The position numbers were made by a program, and so were the translations under genes. Positions 16,997 to 25,420 of a stretch of DNA of 64,000 bases are shown in pieces. Source of the DNA: Bacillota bacterium (GTDB taxonomy: Bacteria > Bacillota > Clostridia > Peptostreptococcales > Anaerovoracaceae); NCBI GenBank assembly GCA_030536355.1, contig JAUNQD010000007.1, forward strand, positions 1 to 64,000, given 5' to 3'. Below the pieces are notes generated by a model. That model searched no databases. It saw nothing but the letters and a program-made list of their open reading frames with translations, and was not told where the DNA came from. Numbering within the stretch: position 1 is the stretch's first letter; every line of letters begins with the position of its first letter.

Positions 16997-17917
16997 CTAT
17001 CCTCCGATTTGAACATCATCTTTTTTCTTGAATTCCACGCTGCTTATGACGATGGCTGCGATAAGCAGTACCGCGCCTATGATATGTACAGGCTGCAGCT
17101 GTTCGTGCAGGAACAGCCATCCGAAAAATGCTGCTGACACCGACTCCAGCGGGAAAATAACTCCTGCCTGTGATGCTGTCGCGTACTTGATGCCAAATGT
17201 GAACAGCAGCTGTGTCATGAATGTTCCCAGGATTATGAGATACAGGAATTCTGCTATCAATACTCCGTCCATCAATTCCGCCATCTGAGGCGGCTGTTCC
17301 AGTATTATAGCAAAAACCAATGCTATTATCAGTGTGAATATGAACTGACTTCCTGTTAAAAATTCCGCGCTTGTCTCTTCTGTATATATGTCCAGCGCTA
17401 CCATGGCGCCGCCATATCCAATGGCGCTGATTATCGAAAGCAATTCTCCCGGTCCGATCGATATCTGCCCGGAGAAAAGTCCGCTCACCGACATTATGCA
17501 GACGCCTACTATTCCAACGACAGCGCTTATGAAAACCTTGGCGCTCGGCCTGATCTTTGATACAAACCAAACCATGAACGGTACCATTATTATATATGCT
17601 GATGAAATGAATGCGCTTAGACCTGCATCTATCATATCAAGGCCAATCGACTGAAGAGCATAAGCAAGTCCGAACAATATGCCGCAAACAGCACCTCTTT
17701 TCCAATCTCTTAAGGTTGCTTCCTTGAATTGTTTTCTCCACAGCACGATCGATATGAGCGTCGCGAAGAATATCCTTATAACATTTGTCCAGTTGGGAGG
17801 AATGATGCCGAACACATCTTTTGCCACGACAAATTCGCCTCCCCACAGGAGGGCCGCGATCACAAGGCATATGACGCCAACTATGTTGCCGTATTTTTGG
17901 GCTAATCTTTCGAACAT
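16997..17917 (-). CDS. DMT family transporter (EamA type)
   Basis: A 306-residue transporter with ten predicted helices in two EamA repeats; the first begins VICLVIAALLWGGEFVVAK, the classic opening of this family. GAGGAAA precedes the ATG. Transcribed with the FMN reductase downstream and divergent from another DMT gene 98 bp away. The two divergent proteins share only family-level similarity. Substrate unknown. Confidence 0.88.
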   Translation of the reverse strand: MFERLAQKYGNIVGVICLVIAALLWGGEFVVAKDVFGIIPPNWTNVIRIFFATLISIVLWRKQFKEATLRDWKRGAVCGILFGLAYALQSIGLDMIDAGLSAFISSAYIIMVPFMVWFVSKIRPSAKVFISAVVGIVGVCIMSVSGLFSGQISIGPGELLSIISAIGYGGAMVALDIYTEETSAEFLTGSQFIFTLIIALVFAIILEQPPQMAELMDGVLIAEFLYLIILGTFMTQLLFTFGIKYATASQAGVIFPLESVSAAFFGWLFLHEQLQPVHIIGAVLLIAAIVISSVEFKKKDDVQIGG

Positions 17918-17972
17918 CGTCGTTTCCTCTGCAAATATCCGATTGCCTATATATTAAAGTATACAATATGAT

Positions 17973-17980
17973 GCTATAAT
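17973..17980 (+). promoter_or_regulatory. Extended -10 of the second DMT gene
   Basis: TGCTATAAT on the plus strand (17973-17980 plus the preceding T), 36 nt upstream of the ATG. No good -35 hexamer. Confidence 0.6.
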
Positions 17981-18015
17981 GTAAATATACAATTCACTTA
18001 ACAAGGAGTTTTATC

Positions 18016-18918
18016 ATGAGCAGATACAAAGGGCAGATATGCCTGCTGCTGGCGGCTGTCATCTGGGGCTCCGCCTTCATATTCCAAAAGATGGGCATGG
18101 ACCATATCGGTCCGTTCACATTCGGTATTTTCAGGTTCATACTTGGTTCACTGGCACTGCTGCCTGTGATTTGGGTATATGGTAAAATCAATGACCGTAA
18201 GCCGGCTGCAGAGCGTACGGAGATCACGCCTTGGTCCGATAAAACACTGCTGATCGGAAGTCTCCTCTGCGGCGTAGCCAACTTCGTGGCAGGATCGCTG
18301 CAACAGATAGGTATCGTATATACTACTGCCGGCAAAGCCGGTTTCATCACCAGCTTGGACATCGTCATCGTGCCGATCTTCATGCTGTTCTTAAGACAAA
18401 AGATCGCCCGCACTACCTGGCTCGGCATAGCCATAGCTCTGGTCGGGGTATGGCTCCTTTGCATAACTGAAGGATTTACTATAGCTAAGGGTGACGCTTA
18501 CGTTATGGGCTGTGCAGTAGCTTATTCGTTCCAGATATTGCTGATCGACCATTATTCAGAAAGAGTCGATGTGCTGAAGCTGTCTTTCGCACAGTTCTTC
18601 ATCGCAGGAGTATTATCGATCCCTGCGGCACTTATGACCGAGACTATCGTGATGAGCGACATCATCGCCTGCGCAGGACCTATCCTGTATGTAGCATTCC
18701 TGGAAGTCAGCATCGCTTTCACACTGCAGGTAGTCGGACAGAAATATACATCCCCTGCCGTTGCTGCCATAATCATGAGCCTTGAATCAGTGTTCGCCGC
18801 TGTCTGCGGAGCATTGTTCCTTCAGGAAACCATGACCGGCAGAGAGCTCGCAGGATGCATCATCATGTTCGCCGCATTCATCATTTCGCAGATACCGGAA
18901 ATGAGAGCAAAGGAATAG
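18016..18918 (+). CDS. DMT family transporter (EamA type)
   Basis: A 300-residue transporter with ten predicted helices; the start GQICLLLAAVIWGSAFIFQK and the second repeat (LEVSIAFTLQVVGQKYTSPAVAAI) are typical EamA segments. AAGGAG lies 8 nt before the ATG. Monocistronic; a bidirectional terminator follows. Substrate unknown. Confidence 0.9.
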   Translation: MSRYKGQICLLLAAVIWGSAFIFQKMGMDHIGPFTFGIFRFILGSLALLPVIWVYGKINDRKPAAERTEITPWSDKTLLIGSLLCGVANFVAGSLQQIGIVYTTAGKAGFITSLDIVIVPIFMLFLRQKIARTTWLGIAIALVGVWLLCITEGFTIAKGDAYVMGCAVAYSFQILLIDHYSERVDVLKLSFAQFFIAGVLSIPAALMTETIVMSDIIACAGPILYVAFLEVSIAFTLQVVGQKYTSPAVAAIIMSLESVFAAVCGALFLQETMTGRELAGCIIMFAAFIISQIPEMRAKE

Positions 18919-18950
18919 TCGGATCCACGTGACAATATATAATGTGCATA

Positions 18951-18984
18951 TTAAAAACCCCTGAAATACTTTCAGGGGTTTTAT
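18951..18984. terminator. Bidirectional terminator shared by DMT gene and small RNA
   Basis: Stem ACCCCTGAA/TTCAGGGGT (18957-18965 with 18971-18979) with T-runs on both sides. On the plus strand it ends the DMT gene; on the minus strand it would end the candidate small RNA. Confidence 0.85.
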
Positions 18985-19103
18985 CGTGTTCTGTAATTAA
19001 GGGGGATCAGGTTTATTTTTGCAGCAACGTATATTATCCGATCCCCGGAAGGCTTTATGTCTATGTAATACTCCCGCTCACACTAGTTATGTAACTAGTT
19101 ACA
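18955..19103 (-). ncRNA. Candidate small RNA co-regulated with the hydrogenase operon
   Basis: A minus-strand promoter at 19110-19137 and the terminator at 18957-18979 delimit a transcript of roughly 150 nt in a 245-bp gap with no gene. It contains no plausible coding frame (the only ATG is followed directly by TAA). A GGGGATC/GATCCCC stem (about 19000-19045) spans its middle. The promoter and operator are near copies of those in front of the hydrogenase genes. Start point and stability are inferred. Confidence 0.55.
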
Positions 19104-19104
19104 T
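19089..19104. promoter_or_regulatory. Perfect 16-bp operator palindrome
   Basis: ATGTAACTAGTTACAT is its own reverse complement and sits just downstream of the small-RNA -10, at the same place as the related palindrome in the hydrogenase promoter (7193-7208). Confidence 0.7.
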
Positions 19105-19109
19105 TGTTC

Positions 19110-19137
19110 ATATTATCACATTTTTAGAATATTACAA
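19110..19137 (-). promoter_or_regulatory. Promoter of the candidate small RNA
   Basis: TTGTAA, 16 bp, TAATAT on the minus strand. The spacer shares TATTCT-AAAAA-GTG with the hydrogenase promoter. Confidence 0.65.
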
Positions 19138-19163
19138 GCCCTTTTTGATATCTTCTGCTTAAA

Positions 19164-19895
19164 TTATTTTTTCAAGAACACATATGTTTTGTCATCCGAA
19201 TGTTTTTCCGAGTACTCGTAATTCAAAAGCTGCAGTTTCTTGATATCTTCCGGATCTTCGATACGCTGTTCAGCCATCCTTCGAACAGTTTCTCCTCTTG
19301 CCATCTTACAAAGAGTCCCTTTTTCTACGATCTTGCCATCTAACTCTTCGCCAAAGACGCATGTTATAAAGCGAAAATCTTTTGGCAAATGCTTTGATAC
19401 GCTTATACTGTATTCCTTTGATGCCAGATTCAGGATGCAGTCTGTTTCTTCTGCCAGCTTTTCCGCAAGGGATGAACCCCAGAACTCATAGAGACCACTG
19501 TCAAGTTTCGCCTGCATCTCAAGTCGATACGGCACTACGCCGTCAAATGGCTTCAGCACACCGTAAAATCCTGACAATATCCTCAAGTGTTCCTGTATGT
19601 ATTCATACTCATCTCCGGAAAATACTGCAGGTGCCATGTACTGATACTGGATGCCTTCGTAGGCAAGAACAGCAGGAGTAAGAATTCTTCGAAGATCCAT
19701 GTTCTGCAATCTCTCATAATTCTGTTCGGCTATCTTGTCACTGCACTTCCACAGTTTCTTCAATTCGTCGTAGCTCATGCCGCGAAGGCGCTCCAGAAGC
19801 TGTTCCGTTTTGGGCAGGAATTCCGGAAGATCTCTATATGCTAGGTCATCCGTATTGATATTCATTTTTTTAGCAGGCGATATTATGATTCTCAT
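19164..19895 (-). CDS. yaaA: Peroxide stress protein YaaA (DUF328)
   Basis: A 243-residue cytosolic protein that starts with the family signature MRIIISPAKKM and contains the conserved central block YQYMAPAVFSGDEYEYIQEH and ITCVFGEELDGK. YaaA family members bind DNA and lower hydrogen-peroxide damage by limiting free iron. Its ATG overlaps the stop of bcp (TAATG), so the two peroxide-defence genes are translationally coupled. Useful in an anaerobe with oxygen-sensitive metalloenzymes. Confidence 0.95.
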   Translation of the reverse strand: MRIIISPAKKMNINTDDLAYRDLPEFLPKTEQLLERLRGMSYDELKKLWKCSDKIAEQNYERLQNMDLRRILTPAVLAYEGIQYQYMAPAVFSGDEYEYIQEHLRILSGFYGVLKPFDGVVPYRLEMQAKLDSGLYEFWGSSLAEKLAEETDCILNLASKEYSISVSKHLPKDFRFITCVFGEELDGKIVEKGTLCKMARGETVRRMAEQRIEDPEDIKKLQLLNYEYSEKHSDDKTYVFLKK

Positions 19896-20359
19896 TATGC
19901 TTCTCCATCAAGGTACGCCAATATCTCAGCCGCATTAGTGTCCGGCTTTACCTTCGGCATGACCTTTTCGATAATGCCGTTTTCGTCTATAACGTAAGTG
20001 GTGCGGACTACGCCCATGCTTACTTTGCCATAGAGCTTCTTTTCTTTCCAAACATCATATCCCTGTATAGCTACAAGCTCCGGATCGGAGAGCAGTATGA
20101 ACGGCAGCTCATGCTTGTCTGCGAACTTTGCATGAGAAGCTGCGGAATCCTTGCTGATCCCGATGACTTCTATGCCTCTCTCCTTGAATCCGTCATAATT
20201 CTGAGCAAAGGCACACGCCTGCCTGGTACAGCCGGGAGTGTTGTCCCTAGGGTAAAAATATAATACGACTTTCTTTCCTGCGAAGTCTGACAGAGCGACT
20301 TGATTGCCGTCCTTGTCCTGCAGTGTGAAGTCAGGTGCTTTCATTCCGATTTCTAACAT
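19895..20359 (-). CDS. bcp: Thioredoxin-dependent thiol peroxidase (Bcp/PrxQ)
   Basis: A 154-residue atypical 2-Cys peroxiredoxin that reduces peroxides with thioredoxin. The peroxidatic cysteine is in FYPRDNTPGCTRQACAF near residue 45, followed five residues later by the resolving cysteine, as in PrxQ enzymes. The start at 20359 has AAGGAGG 7 nt upstream; an earlier in-frame ATG overlaps brnA. First gene of the bcp-yaaA pair. Confidence 0.95.
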   Translation of the reverse strand: MLEIGMKAPDFTLQDKDGNQVALSDFAGKKVVLYFYPRDNTPGCTRQACAFAQNYDGFKERGIEVIGISKDSAASHAKFADKHELPFILLSDPELVAIQGYDVWKEKKLYGKVSMGVVRTTYVIDENGIIEKVMPKVKPDTNAAEILAYLDGEA

Positions 20360-20373
20360 GATTTTACCTCCTT

Positions 20374-20583
20374 TTATTTCCAAGTCATTTGCAGCTTTTT
20401 CTCATTAACAACGCAATCGGTTAGGTACATATTGATAAGTGTTTGATACGGAATGCCTGAATCTTCCGATTGCTGCTTGAAATAATCAACTACCTCAGCA
20501 TTCAAGTTGATAGTGATCTGTTTTTTTTCTTTTTGTGTATATGGATTTTTTCTCGCTTTGCTAAAATCATATTCTTCTCTCAT
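20374..20583 (-). CDS. BrnA-like antitoxin, ribbon-helix-helix type
   Basis: A 69-residue protein; KKQITINLNAEVVDYFKQQSEDSGIPYQTLINMYLTDCV is a ribbon-helix-helix (CopG/MetJ-like) DNA-binding domain as in BrnA antitoxins. AGGGAGG is 7 nt before the ATG at 20583. It follows the toxin gene by 12 bp. It should neutralise the BrnT-like toxin and repress the pair through the palindrome upstream. Confidence 0.85.
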   Translation of the reverse strand: MREEYDFSKARKNPYTQKEKKQITINLNAEVVDYFKQQSEDSGIPYQTLINMYLTDCVVNEKKLQMTWK

Positions 20584-20595
20584 GGACACACCTCC

Positions 20596-20883
20596 CTAGA
20601 TATTATAGTATTGTTTGGTTTCTGTTTTCGTTGCTTTTCTTGCCGATATGATCCTAATGATCGTTTCCGAAACTCGGTAGCAATGACACACTACTAAAAG
20701 GTTTGCTTTATTGCTCTCTCCCAAAATAATGAACCTTTCTTCATCCTCTGAATGGTCCGGGTCATCGATTACAAGCGCCTCTACATCATAAAATACTGTT
20801 TTCGCCTCTTCAAATGAAACCTTATGTTTGCTTTTATTTATCTTGTTCTTATTCTCATCCCATTCAAATTTTAATTGTCCCAA
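20596..20883 (-). CDS. BrnT-like ribonuclease toxin
   Basis: A 95-residue protein of the BrnT family (RelE-like fold, mRNA-cutting). Family marks: FEWDENKNKINKSKHKVSFEEAKTVF at the N-terminus, then DPDHSEDEERFIILGES and a C-terminal RIISARKATKTE with the conserved Arg-x-x-x-Ala-Arg region. I place the start at TTG 20883, 8 nt after AGGGGAG; an upstream GTG at 20892 sits on the Shine-Dalgarno. Toxin-before-antitoxin order is normal for brnTA. Confidence 0.87.
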   Translation of the reverse strand: MGQLKFEWDENKNKINKSKHKVSFEEAKTVFYDVEALVIDDPDHSEDEERFIILGESNKANLLVVCHCYRVSETIIRIISARKATKTETKQYYNI

Positions 20884-20902
20884 ACAAACCACTCCCCTTT
20901 CT

Positions 20903-20930
20903 TAATTATATTATAATTATAATATAATTA
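20903..20930. promoter_or_regulatory. 28-bp perfect palindrome upstream of brnT
   Basis: An all-A/T sequence that is identical to its reverse complement over 28 bp (centre AATT at 20915-20918), 20 bp before the toxin gene. Probable operator for the ribbon-helix-helix antitoxin and also containing the promoter -10. Confidence 0.7.
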
Positions 20931-20962
20931 TCTGTCAATATTCATGATTTCATGAAAGCAAT

Positions 20963-21000
20963 AAAAATAACCCCCGATTCCAAGGGTTGGAATTCGGGGG
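20963..21000 (-). terminator. Terminator of the zinc-ribbon operon (copy 1 of a repeated terminator)
   Basis: A 38-nt sequence with a CCCCCGA-TTCCAA/TTGGAA-TTCGGGGG stem, followed on the minus strand by TTATTTTTAT. The identical 38 nt recur at 27864-27901. Confidence 0.85.
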
Positions 21001-21041
21001 GAGGTATTATATCAACACAGCCATGTATACCTTACCCTTGA

Positions 21042-21671
21042 TTACATCTCGAACACATTATAATCATCAGGAACTTCGAACAGTGCTTTGTCTGCTCCGC
21101 TCTTCATGCTGAGTACTTCAACGATATATTCTTCACCTTCCATGGAAGTAAGGATATATTTGAGGTCGTTGCCGTCGAAACAGTATTTAACTGATGTTCC
21201 TTCAACGTCGAACTCTTCGTAATCATAAGTCTTACCGTTGATTTCTTCTGTTCCCGTATTCACGGCAATCTCATAATTTGCCGCTTCTTCGGCAAACATT
21301 TCAACCGCATTATCTTTGAGCACAGACATCTTCATACAAGTTTTGGTTGACGGATCAAGCATATACTGAACATCGTCTTTCATGATCATGATGCTTGTCA
21401 TTCCATCCATCTCACTCTTGCTATAAAGCATGCCGTCTTTGACAGCTGAAGTCATGGTAGTTGTCACGCCTTGATACTCAGCCTTCATTTCCATGGTATA
21501 TGCTCCACCGCTAACGAATTCATTGAAACAGGCCATAGTCTTAGTTGCTGCAGCATCTCCTCCGCCCGGATCGCCGCCGGAAGTTTCAGAGTCTCCGCCG
21601 CAGGCTGTCATGAACATAACCGTCGTCATAGCAATAACTAACATGAACATTATCAATACTAATTTTTTCAT
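21042..21671 (-). CDS. Lipoprotein, function unknown
   Basis: A 209-residue exported lipoprotein: a hydrophobic signal segment ends in the lipobox MTAC (Cys near 24), followed by a Gly/Asp/Ser-rich linker and a beta-rich domain (YTMEMKAEYQGVTTTMTSAV, then MLDPSTKTCMKMSVL). The pattern resembles beta-barrel/half-barrel lipid- or cell-wall-binding folds such as LolA-like domains, but I cannot assign one. Strong AGGAGG upstream. Last gene of the zinc-ribbon operon, 42 bp after the membrane protein, so it probably supplies the extracytoplasmic component. Confidence 0.82.
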   Translation of the reverse strand: MKKLVLIMFMLVIAMTTVMFMTACGGDSETSGGDPGGGDAAATKTMACFNEFVSGGAYTMEMKAEYQGVTTTMTSAVKDGMLYSKSEMDGMTSIMIMKDDVQYMLDPSTKTCMKMSVLKDNAVEMFAEEAANYEIAVNTGTEEINGKTYDYEEFDVEGTSVKYCFDGNDLKYILTSMEGEEYIVEVLSMKSGADKALFEVPDDYNVFEM

Positions 21672-21713
21672 ATCACCTTCCTCCTTTCAGGATTTCGCAT
21701 TTCTCATGCGTAT

Positions 21714-22832
21714 TTATAATGCAGCTCCGCACTCACCGCAGAACTTGGATTTCCTGTCGTTTTTCGCTCCGCACTGCCCGCAGAATATCGGCTTATCGGC
21801 CGCTCCTTCTGCAAAGCCGCCCTGTGCGTACTGCTCAGGGGTCTGTGCAAAGCCGCCTTGCGGCTGAACGATTTCTCGCTGTCCCCAGCCCGGCGCTTCG
21901 CCGGTCGGCTTCGCGCCCTTTCTGTTAGCCTCTCTGCCCTTTTGATAAAGCTCTCTGAACTTTGAAGAAATAGTGCAGAGTTTGTCATAAAGATCGAATG
22001 CCGGAACTGTGTTAGGCGCAGTATCCATATACGTGCTCATCATACGCACCATGATGAAGCTGTCCATAACTGCGAACTTCACTACCCATGCCAGACATAT
22101 CGCTGTCAGCAGTGCCAGGATAGGATACCAGTCCATTACCTTGAACAATATGCCTATCGGCACGAAGATCAGCAGTGCGATCACGAGTGTACCTATGATC
22201 ACCTTGAGCATGGTCCATGCGGCGTTCTTCAGCAGCGGTTTCCAGTTCTGTGCATAGAGCACCACGCCGTCTGCCGCACTCTTATATACGTTCTGTTCCT
22301 TGTTATAAAATGTCCAGCCGAGACAGCACTCATCTACATATCCTAATGAGATCTTGACGAAGAACTGCGCAGCCCCTGTCACAGCACCCATTCCCGGTAT
22401 GAAGTCAAGGCCTGTACCCAGTTTACCGATACCTCTCTGTATCTGCTTGACTGCTCCCGAAATCAACTTATCAACTCCGAAATACACCGCTGTAGTGACG
22501 AAGCGCTCCTTGACCATATTCTTGCCGTGGCTTACCTGCCTTCTAGGCACTTGACCTGTCAACGCAGTTTCGGCAATGACCGCTACATGTCCCGCCTTTA
22601 TCAAATAACCCACGCAATGCATGATGATCTTCCAGATTACCTTGATCACGATGAACCACACGATCAGCATTATCACCATGCCTACTTCGCCGAACAACCA
22701 TCCCAATCCTATGAACGCCGCCAACAGTCCCAGTGCGATGATCACAGCCACGAGACCCATCACCAGCTTCGCCCATACAAACGGCATGGTTTTTCTGAAC
22801 AACTTACCTGCTGTCATATTTCCTGTCGTCAT
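21714..22832 (-). CDS. Polytopic membrane protein with C-terminal zinc ribbon
   Basis: A 372-residue protein. Residues about 18-75 and 195-255 contain four or five membrane helices; between them lies an amphipathic region with a conserved-looking DECCLGWTFYNKEQNVYKSA block. A Gly/Gln-rich linker (about 290-345) leads to a C-terminal zinc ribbon, CGQCGAKNDRKSKFCGEC. The ribbon is cytoplasmic if the C-terminus is inside. It shares the same C-terminal ribbon type with three other operon products, which suggests a common partner or a membrane anchor for a complex. Family not recognised. Confidence 0.75.
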   Translation of the reverse strand: MTTGNMTAGKLFRKTMPFVWAKLVMGLVAVIIALGLLAAFIGLGWLFGEVGMVIMLIVWFIVIKVIWKIIMHCVGYLIKAGHVAVIAETALTGQVPRRQVSHGKNMVKERFVTTAVYFGVDKLISGAVKQIQRGIGKLGTGLDFIPGMGAVTGAAQFFVKISLGYVDECCLGWTFYNKEQNVYKSAADGVVLYAQNWKPLLKNAAWTMLKVIIGTLVIALLIFVPIGILFKVMDWYPILALLTAICLAWVVKFAVMDSFIMVRMMSTYMDTAPNTVPAFDLYDKLCTISSKFRELYQKGREANRKGAKPTGEAPGWGQREIVQPQGGFAQTPEQYAQGGFAEGAADKPIFCGQCGAKNDRKSKFCGECGAAL

Positions 22833-22872
22833 GTATGCATCCTCCTTCCATAAGATACTCCCCGAAATGCGG

Positions 22873-24180
22873 CTATCCTCCCAGATATCCTCTTAATCCC
22901 TTCTCCCAAGATGCTAAGCTTCTATGTACTATCCTTCCGTCGAAGCACCTTCTCAGCACTCCCAGCGACGGAGTTCTCTTTATCAGCATCTTTTTATCTG
23001 CAAAACCTTCAGTAAGCTCTGCCCCGGTTCCCACCGATCCATCGAACTTCTCTTCCGGCAGCAAGATCAATTCTCTGTCGAAATCGATTGCTTCCATCGC
23101 TCTGTTGAGCACCGGCAAAAAGGTTTCCCACGAATCCGGGATCCTATAAACATAAGTGGCGACTTCTTCATTTGGGAATGCCGCCTCAATAACAGCGACC
23201 TTCCCATCCTTTGACGGCACTGCCGTCCATATCATCCACCTTAGCGCTTCCTCCTGCTCGGGCGTAAGCTCGATGCTCAGCTCTGTTCCGCCGCCTTCAC
23301 CTTGTCCGTCGCTGCCCGCAGCCTCGGCCTCAGCCTGCATTTTCTCAAGTAGCTTTTCTTTCAGTTTCTCCACTTCTTCCTCCGGCAGTTCCCATATGCC
23401 GACCGCCGCCTTCTGTCCGTCGCAAAGTTCACACAGCAATCTCCATGTGTCCCCCATGTCGCTGCCTTCGATCTTCTTAAGGACAGCCTCCCTGAGTTTA
23501 GGCAAAGCCGCCAGCCTTTCGAGAGGCACGGCGATTTTTTCTGCAAAGAGATTTGCGGCCTTTGCTTTATCGGCTTCTCCAAGCTCTCCGCAAAGGCTCT
23601 CTGCCAGCTCCCCGCTCTTTGCACGAATGGCCTTCACTCTTTCTACAATGCATTTTTCGAGAGGATCAAGGTCTCGTCCCACCATGGAGATCACCGCACT
23701 TTCTCCCGTCGTAAGGTGTATCGTCAACGCATAATTTTCTTTTTTGAGGCCGTTTATAAATGCAAAGGGCAGTCGCCTTCCTTCAAGCTTTGGCGGAAGC
23801 AAGCAGATGGCATCTTCGAAAACTTGTACGGTCCCTTTGATGTGGATCCCTTCGTATGCCATACTTCCTCTGGTTTCAAAAAGGCACTCGCCTTTTGTCT
23901 TGAGAGCCCTAGTAACTGCACGGTTGTAAGCCTTCGTGAGATTAGTCGCAAACCAGTCGCCGCTCTGCCCCATACGGCTGCAGCAGATGGTGCCGCCCTC
24001 GACTATCACATCGACGGTATAGTCGCCCGCTTTGATGGCGAGAAAGTCCTCGAACCCTGCCGCAAAATCGGAAAACAGAGATGATACGGTCAATCCCTTG
24101 TCGTCTATTATCAGAGTGGCTTCGCCGTTGTATCCGGCAGAAACCACGTTGCCCTTATATGTATCGGAGGTGTTGCTCAT
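22873..24180 (-). CDS. Unknown protein, possible PH-like beta domains
   Basis: A 435-residue soluble protein with no membrane helix and no zinc ribbon. Residues 1-100 and 105-200 each look like a beta-sandwich plus terminal helix (KGNVVSAGYNGEATLIIDDKG and GIHIKGTVQVFEDAICLLPP), which suggests two PH-like domains; this is judged by eye. The middle (200-300) is helical and acidic with a low-complexity EAEAAGSDGQGEGGG linker; the rest is mixed alpha/beta. AAGGAGG precedes the ATG at 24180, preferred to one 18 nt earlier. Fifth gene of the zinc-ribbon operon. Confidence 0.7.
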   Translation of the reverse strand: MSNTSDTYKGNVVSAGYNGEATLIIDDKGLTVSSLFSDFAAGFEDFLAIKAGDYTVDVIVEGGTICCSRMGQSGDWFATNLTKAYNRAVTRALKTKGECLFETRGSMAYEGIHIKGTVQVFEDAICLLPPKLEGRRLPFAFINGLKKENYALTIHLTTGESAVISMVGRDLDPLEKCIVERVKAIRAKSGELAESLCGELGEADKAKAANLFAEKIAVPLERLAALPKLREAVLKKIEGSDMGDTWRLLCELCDGQKAAVGIWELPEEEVEKLKEKLLEKMQAEAEAAGSDGQGEGGGTELSIELTPEQEEALRWMIWTAVPSKDGKVAVIEAAFPNEEVATYVYRIPDSWETFLPVLNRAMEAIDFDRELILLPEEKFDGSVGTGAELTEGFADKKMLIKRTPSLGVLRRCFDGRIVHRSLASWEKGLRGYLGG

Positions 24181-24216
24181 TTGTTGTTCCTCCTTCATCT
24201 AATGATATTTTTATGC

Positions 24217-24981
24217 CTAAAGCTTAGTTCCGCACTCGCCGCAGAACTTAGTTCCCGGCTCGTTCTGATTGCCGCAGTTAGGACAGATGCCTGTAGGCTG
24301 CGGTGCAGGAGCCGCTCCCATCGGAGCTCCGCAGTTATTGCAGAACTTCACGCCTTGTGCGTTTTGCGCTCCGCAGCGTTCGCAAGTGTTGAGCGCCATG
24401 GATGCTCCACAGTTGTTACAGAACTTGCCGTTTCCTGCAGGTTTGCCGCATACAGGACAGACTGTAGTCTTGCTCTCGATCTCGCCCTTCCATACTGTTG
24501 CAGACTGTCCCGCTTCATCTATATTTCTCTTCATCGCTTCAGCTCTCGCCTTAGCTACGTAGATTTCCTGTCTAGGAGCGCACTGAGTACAGAGGCCTTC
24601 GTCTTCGTTGTAACAGGAATCGCATACATACTGGTTACATCCGTGACATCTGTGGAAGTGCTGTCTGGCTTCATTCTGTGCTCTTTCGAATGCCATCTCG
24701 TGTTCCTTCTGCCACTCAGGGCTTCTGCCCTCGAAACGTTCACCGAGGATGTCTGTCACTCTGTCTGCTCTCCACGCCATGTTGCCCAGATTGCCGCCGA
24801 TCATGCTGCCGACAACTGATGCTCCTCTGCCTACACCTCTGAAAAGCTTTCCCTTCTTGTATGTTTCGGATTCTACGAAGCTGCTCTTGAATCCATCGTT
24901 ACAGATATCACAGTAGAATGTGAACTGGAATCCCGCTTCTGTAGAATTATCTTGATAATTTCTCGTAAATGATCTTAGCAT
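24217..24981 (-). CDS. Multi-zinc-ribbon protein
   Basis: A 254-residue protein. An N-terminal CDICNDGF motif near residue 25 is followed by a glycine-rich segment (GRGASVVGSMIGGNLGN), a paired zinc centre (CHGCNQYVCDSC ... CTQC near 130-150), a helical linker, and three C-terminal zinc ribbons of form CxxCG-x(9-10)-FCxxCG. GGGAGG lies upstream of the ATG at 24981. Such tandem ribbons usually mediate protein or nucleic-acid contacts. No enzyme motif is present. Confidence 0.8.
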   Translation of the reverse strand: MLRSFTRNYQDNSTEAGFQFTFYCDICNDGFKSSFVESETYKKGKLFRGVGRGASVVGSMIGGNLGNMAWRADRVTDILGERFEGRSPEWQKEHEMAFERAQNEARQHFHRCHGCNQYVCDSCYNEDEGLCTQCAPRQEIYVAKARAEAMKRNIDEAGQSATVWKGEIESKTTVCPVCGKPAGNGKFCNNCGASMALNTCERCGAQNAQGVKFCNNCGAPMGAAPAPQPTGICPNCGNQNEPGTKFCGECGTKL

Positions 24982-25033
24982 CTTATTTACCTCCCTTATG
25001 TTGCTCCGTCTTCTTGCCGGAGTTTGTCGCATT

Positions 25034-25384
25034 CTATCTTCTGCCGCCTTCTGTCTGCAGCTTTATCTTCTTGCCGCATGCGGTGCATTTTTGGTTTTGA
25101 AAAAACTGCAGCTCTCCGCATCTCGGATTGGAGCACTGTACAAGCAGACTGTTACCGCAGTGGTCACATCTGGCTCCTATGAAAGTCATCCCTCCGCAGT
25201 GTGGACATGGGATCCTAAGCGGTCTGCCGCAGCCTGAGCATATCCTATGCTCTTTTTGTATCGGACTGCGACATGTCGGACATGTATATCCGAACGGGCT
25301 TCTGCTTCCGCACGTAGGGCAGAATCTGCTGTCGCGCTCTATGAACGCACCGCAATGGATGCATTGCTGTTTATATGTGGCCAT
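25034..25384 (-). CDS. Tandem zinc-ribbon protein
   Basis: A 116-residue protein made almost wholly of four consecutive zinc ribbons (CIHCG/FCPTCG, CPTC/CSGCG, CPHCG/CDHCG, CSNPRCG/CTACG) and a basic tail. AGGAGGT precedes the ATG. Lies 36 bp downstream of the coiled-coil zinc-ribbon gene. Probably a compact adaptor; function unknown. Confidence 0.82.
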   Translation of the reverse strand: MATYKQQCIHCGAFIERDSRFCPTCGSRSPFGYTCPTCRSPIQKEHRICSGCGRPLRIPCPHCGGMTFIGARCDHCGNSLLVQCSNPRCGELQFFQNQKCTACGKKIKLQTEGGRR

Positions 25385-25420
25385 ATGTCCACCTCCTGTT
25401 TCTTTAGTCCTGCCCGATAA

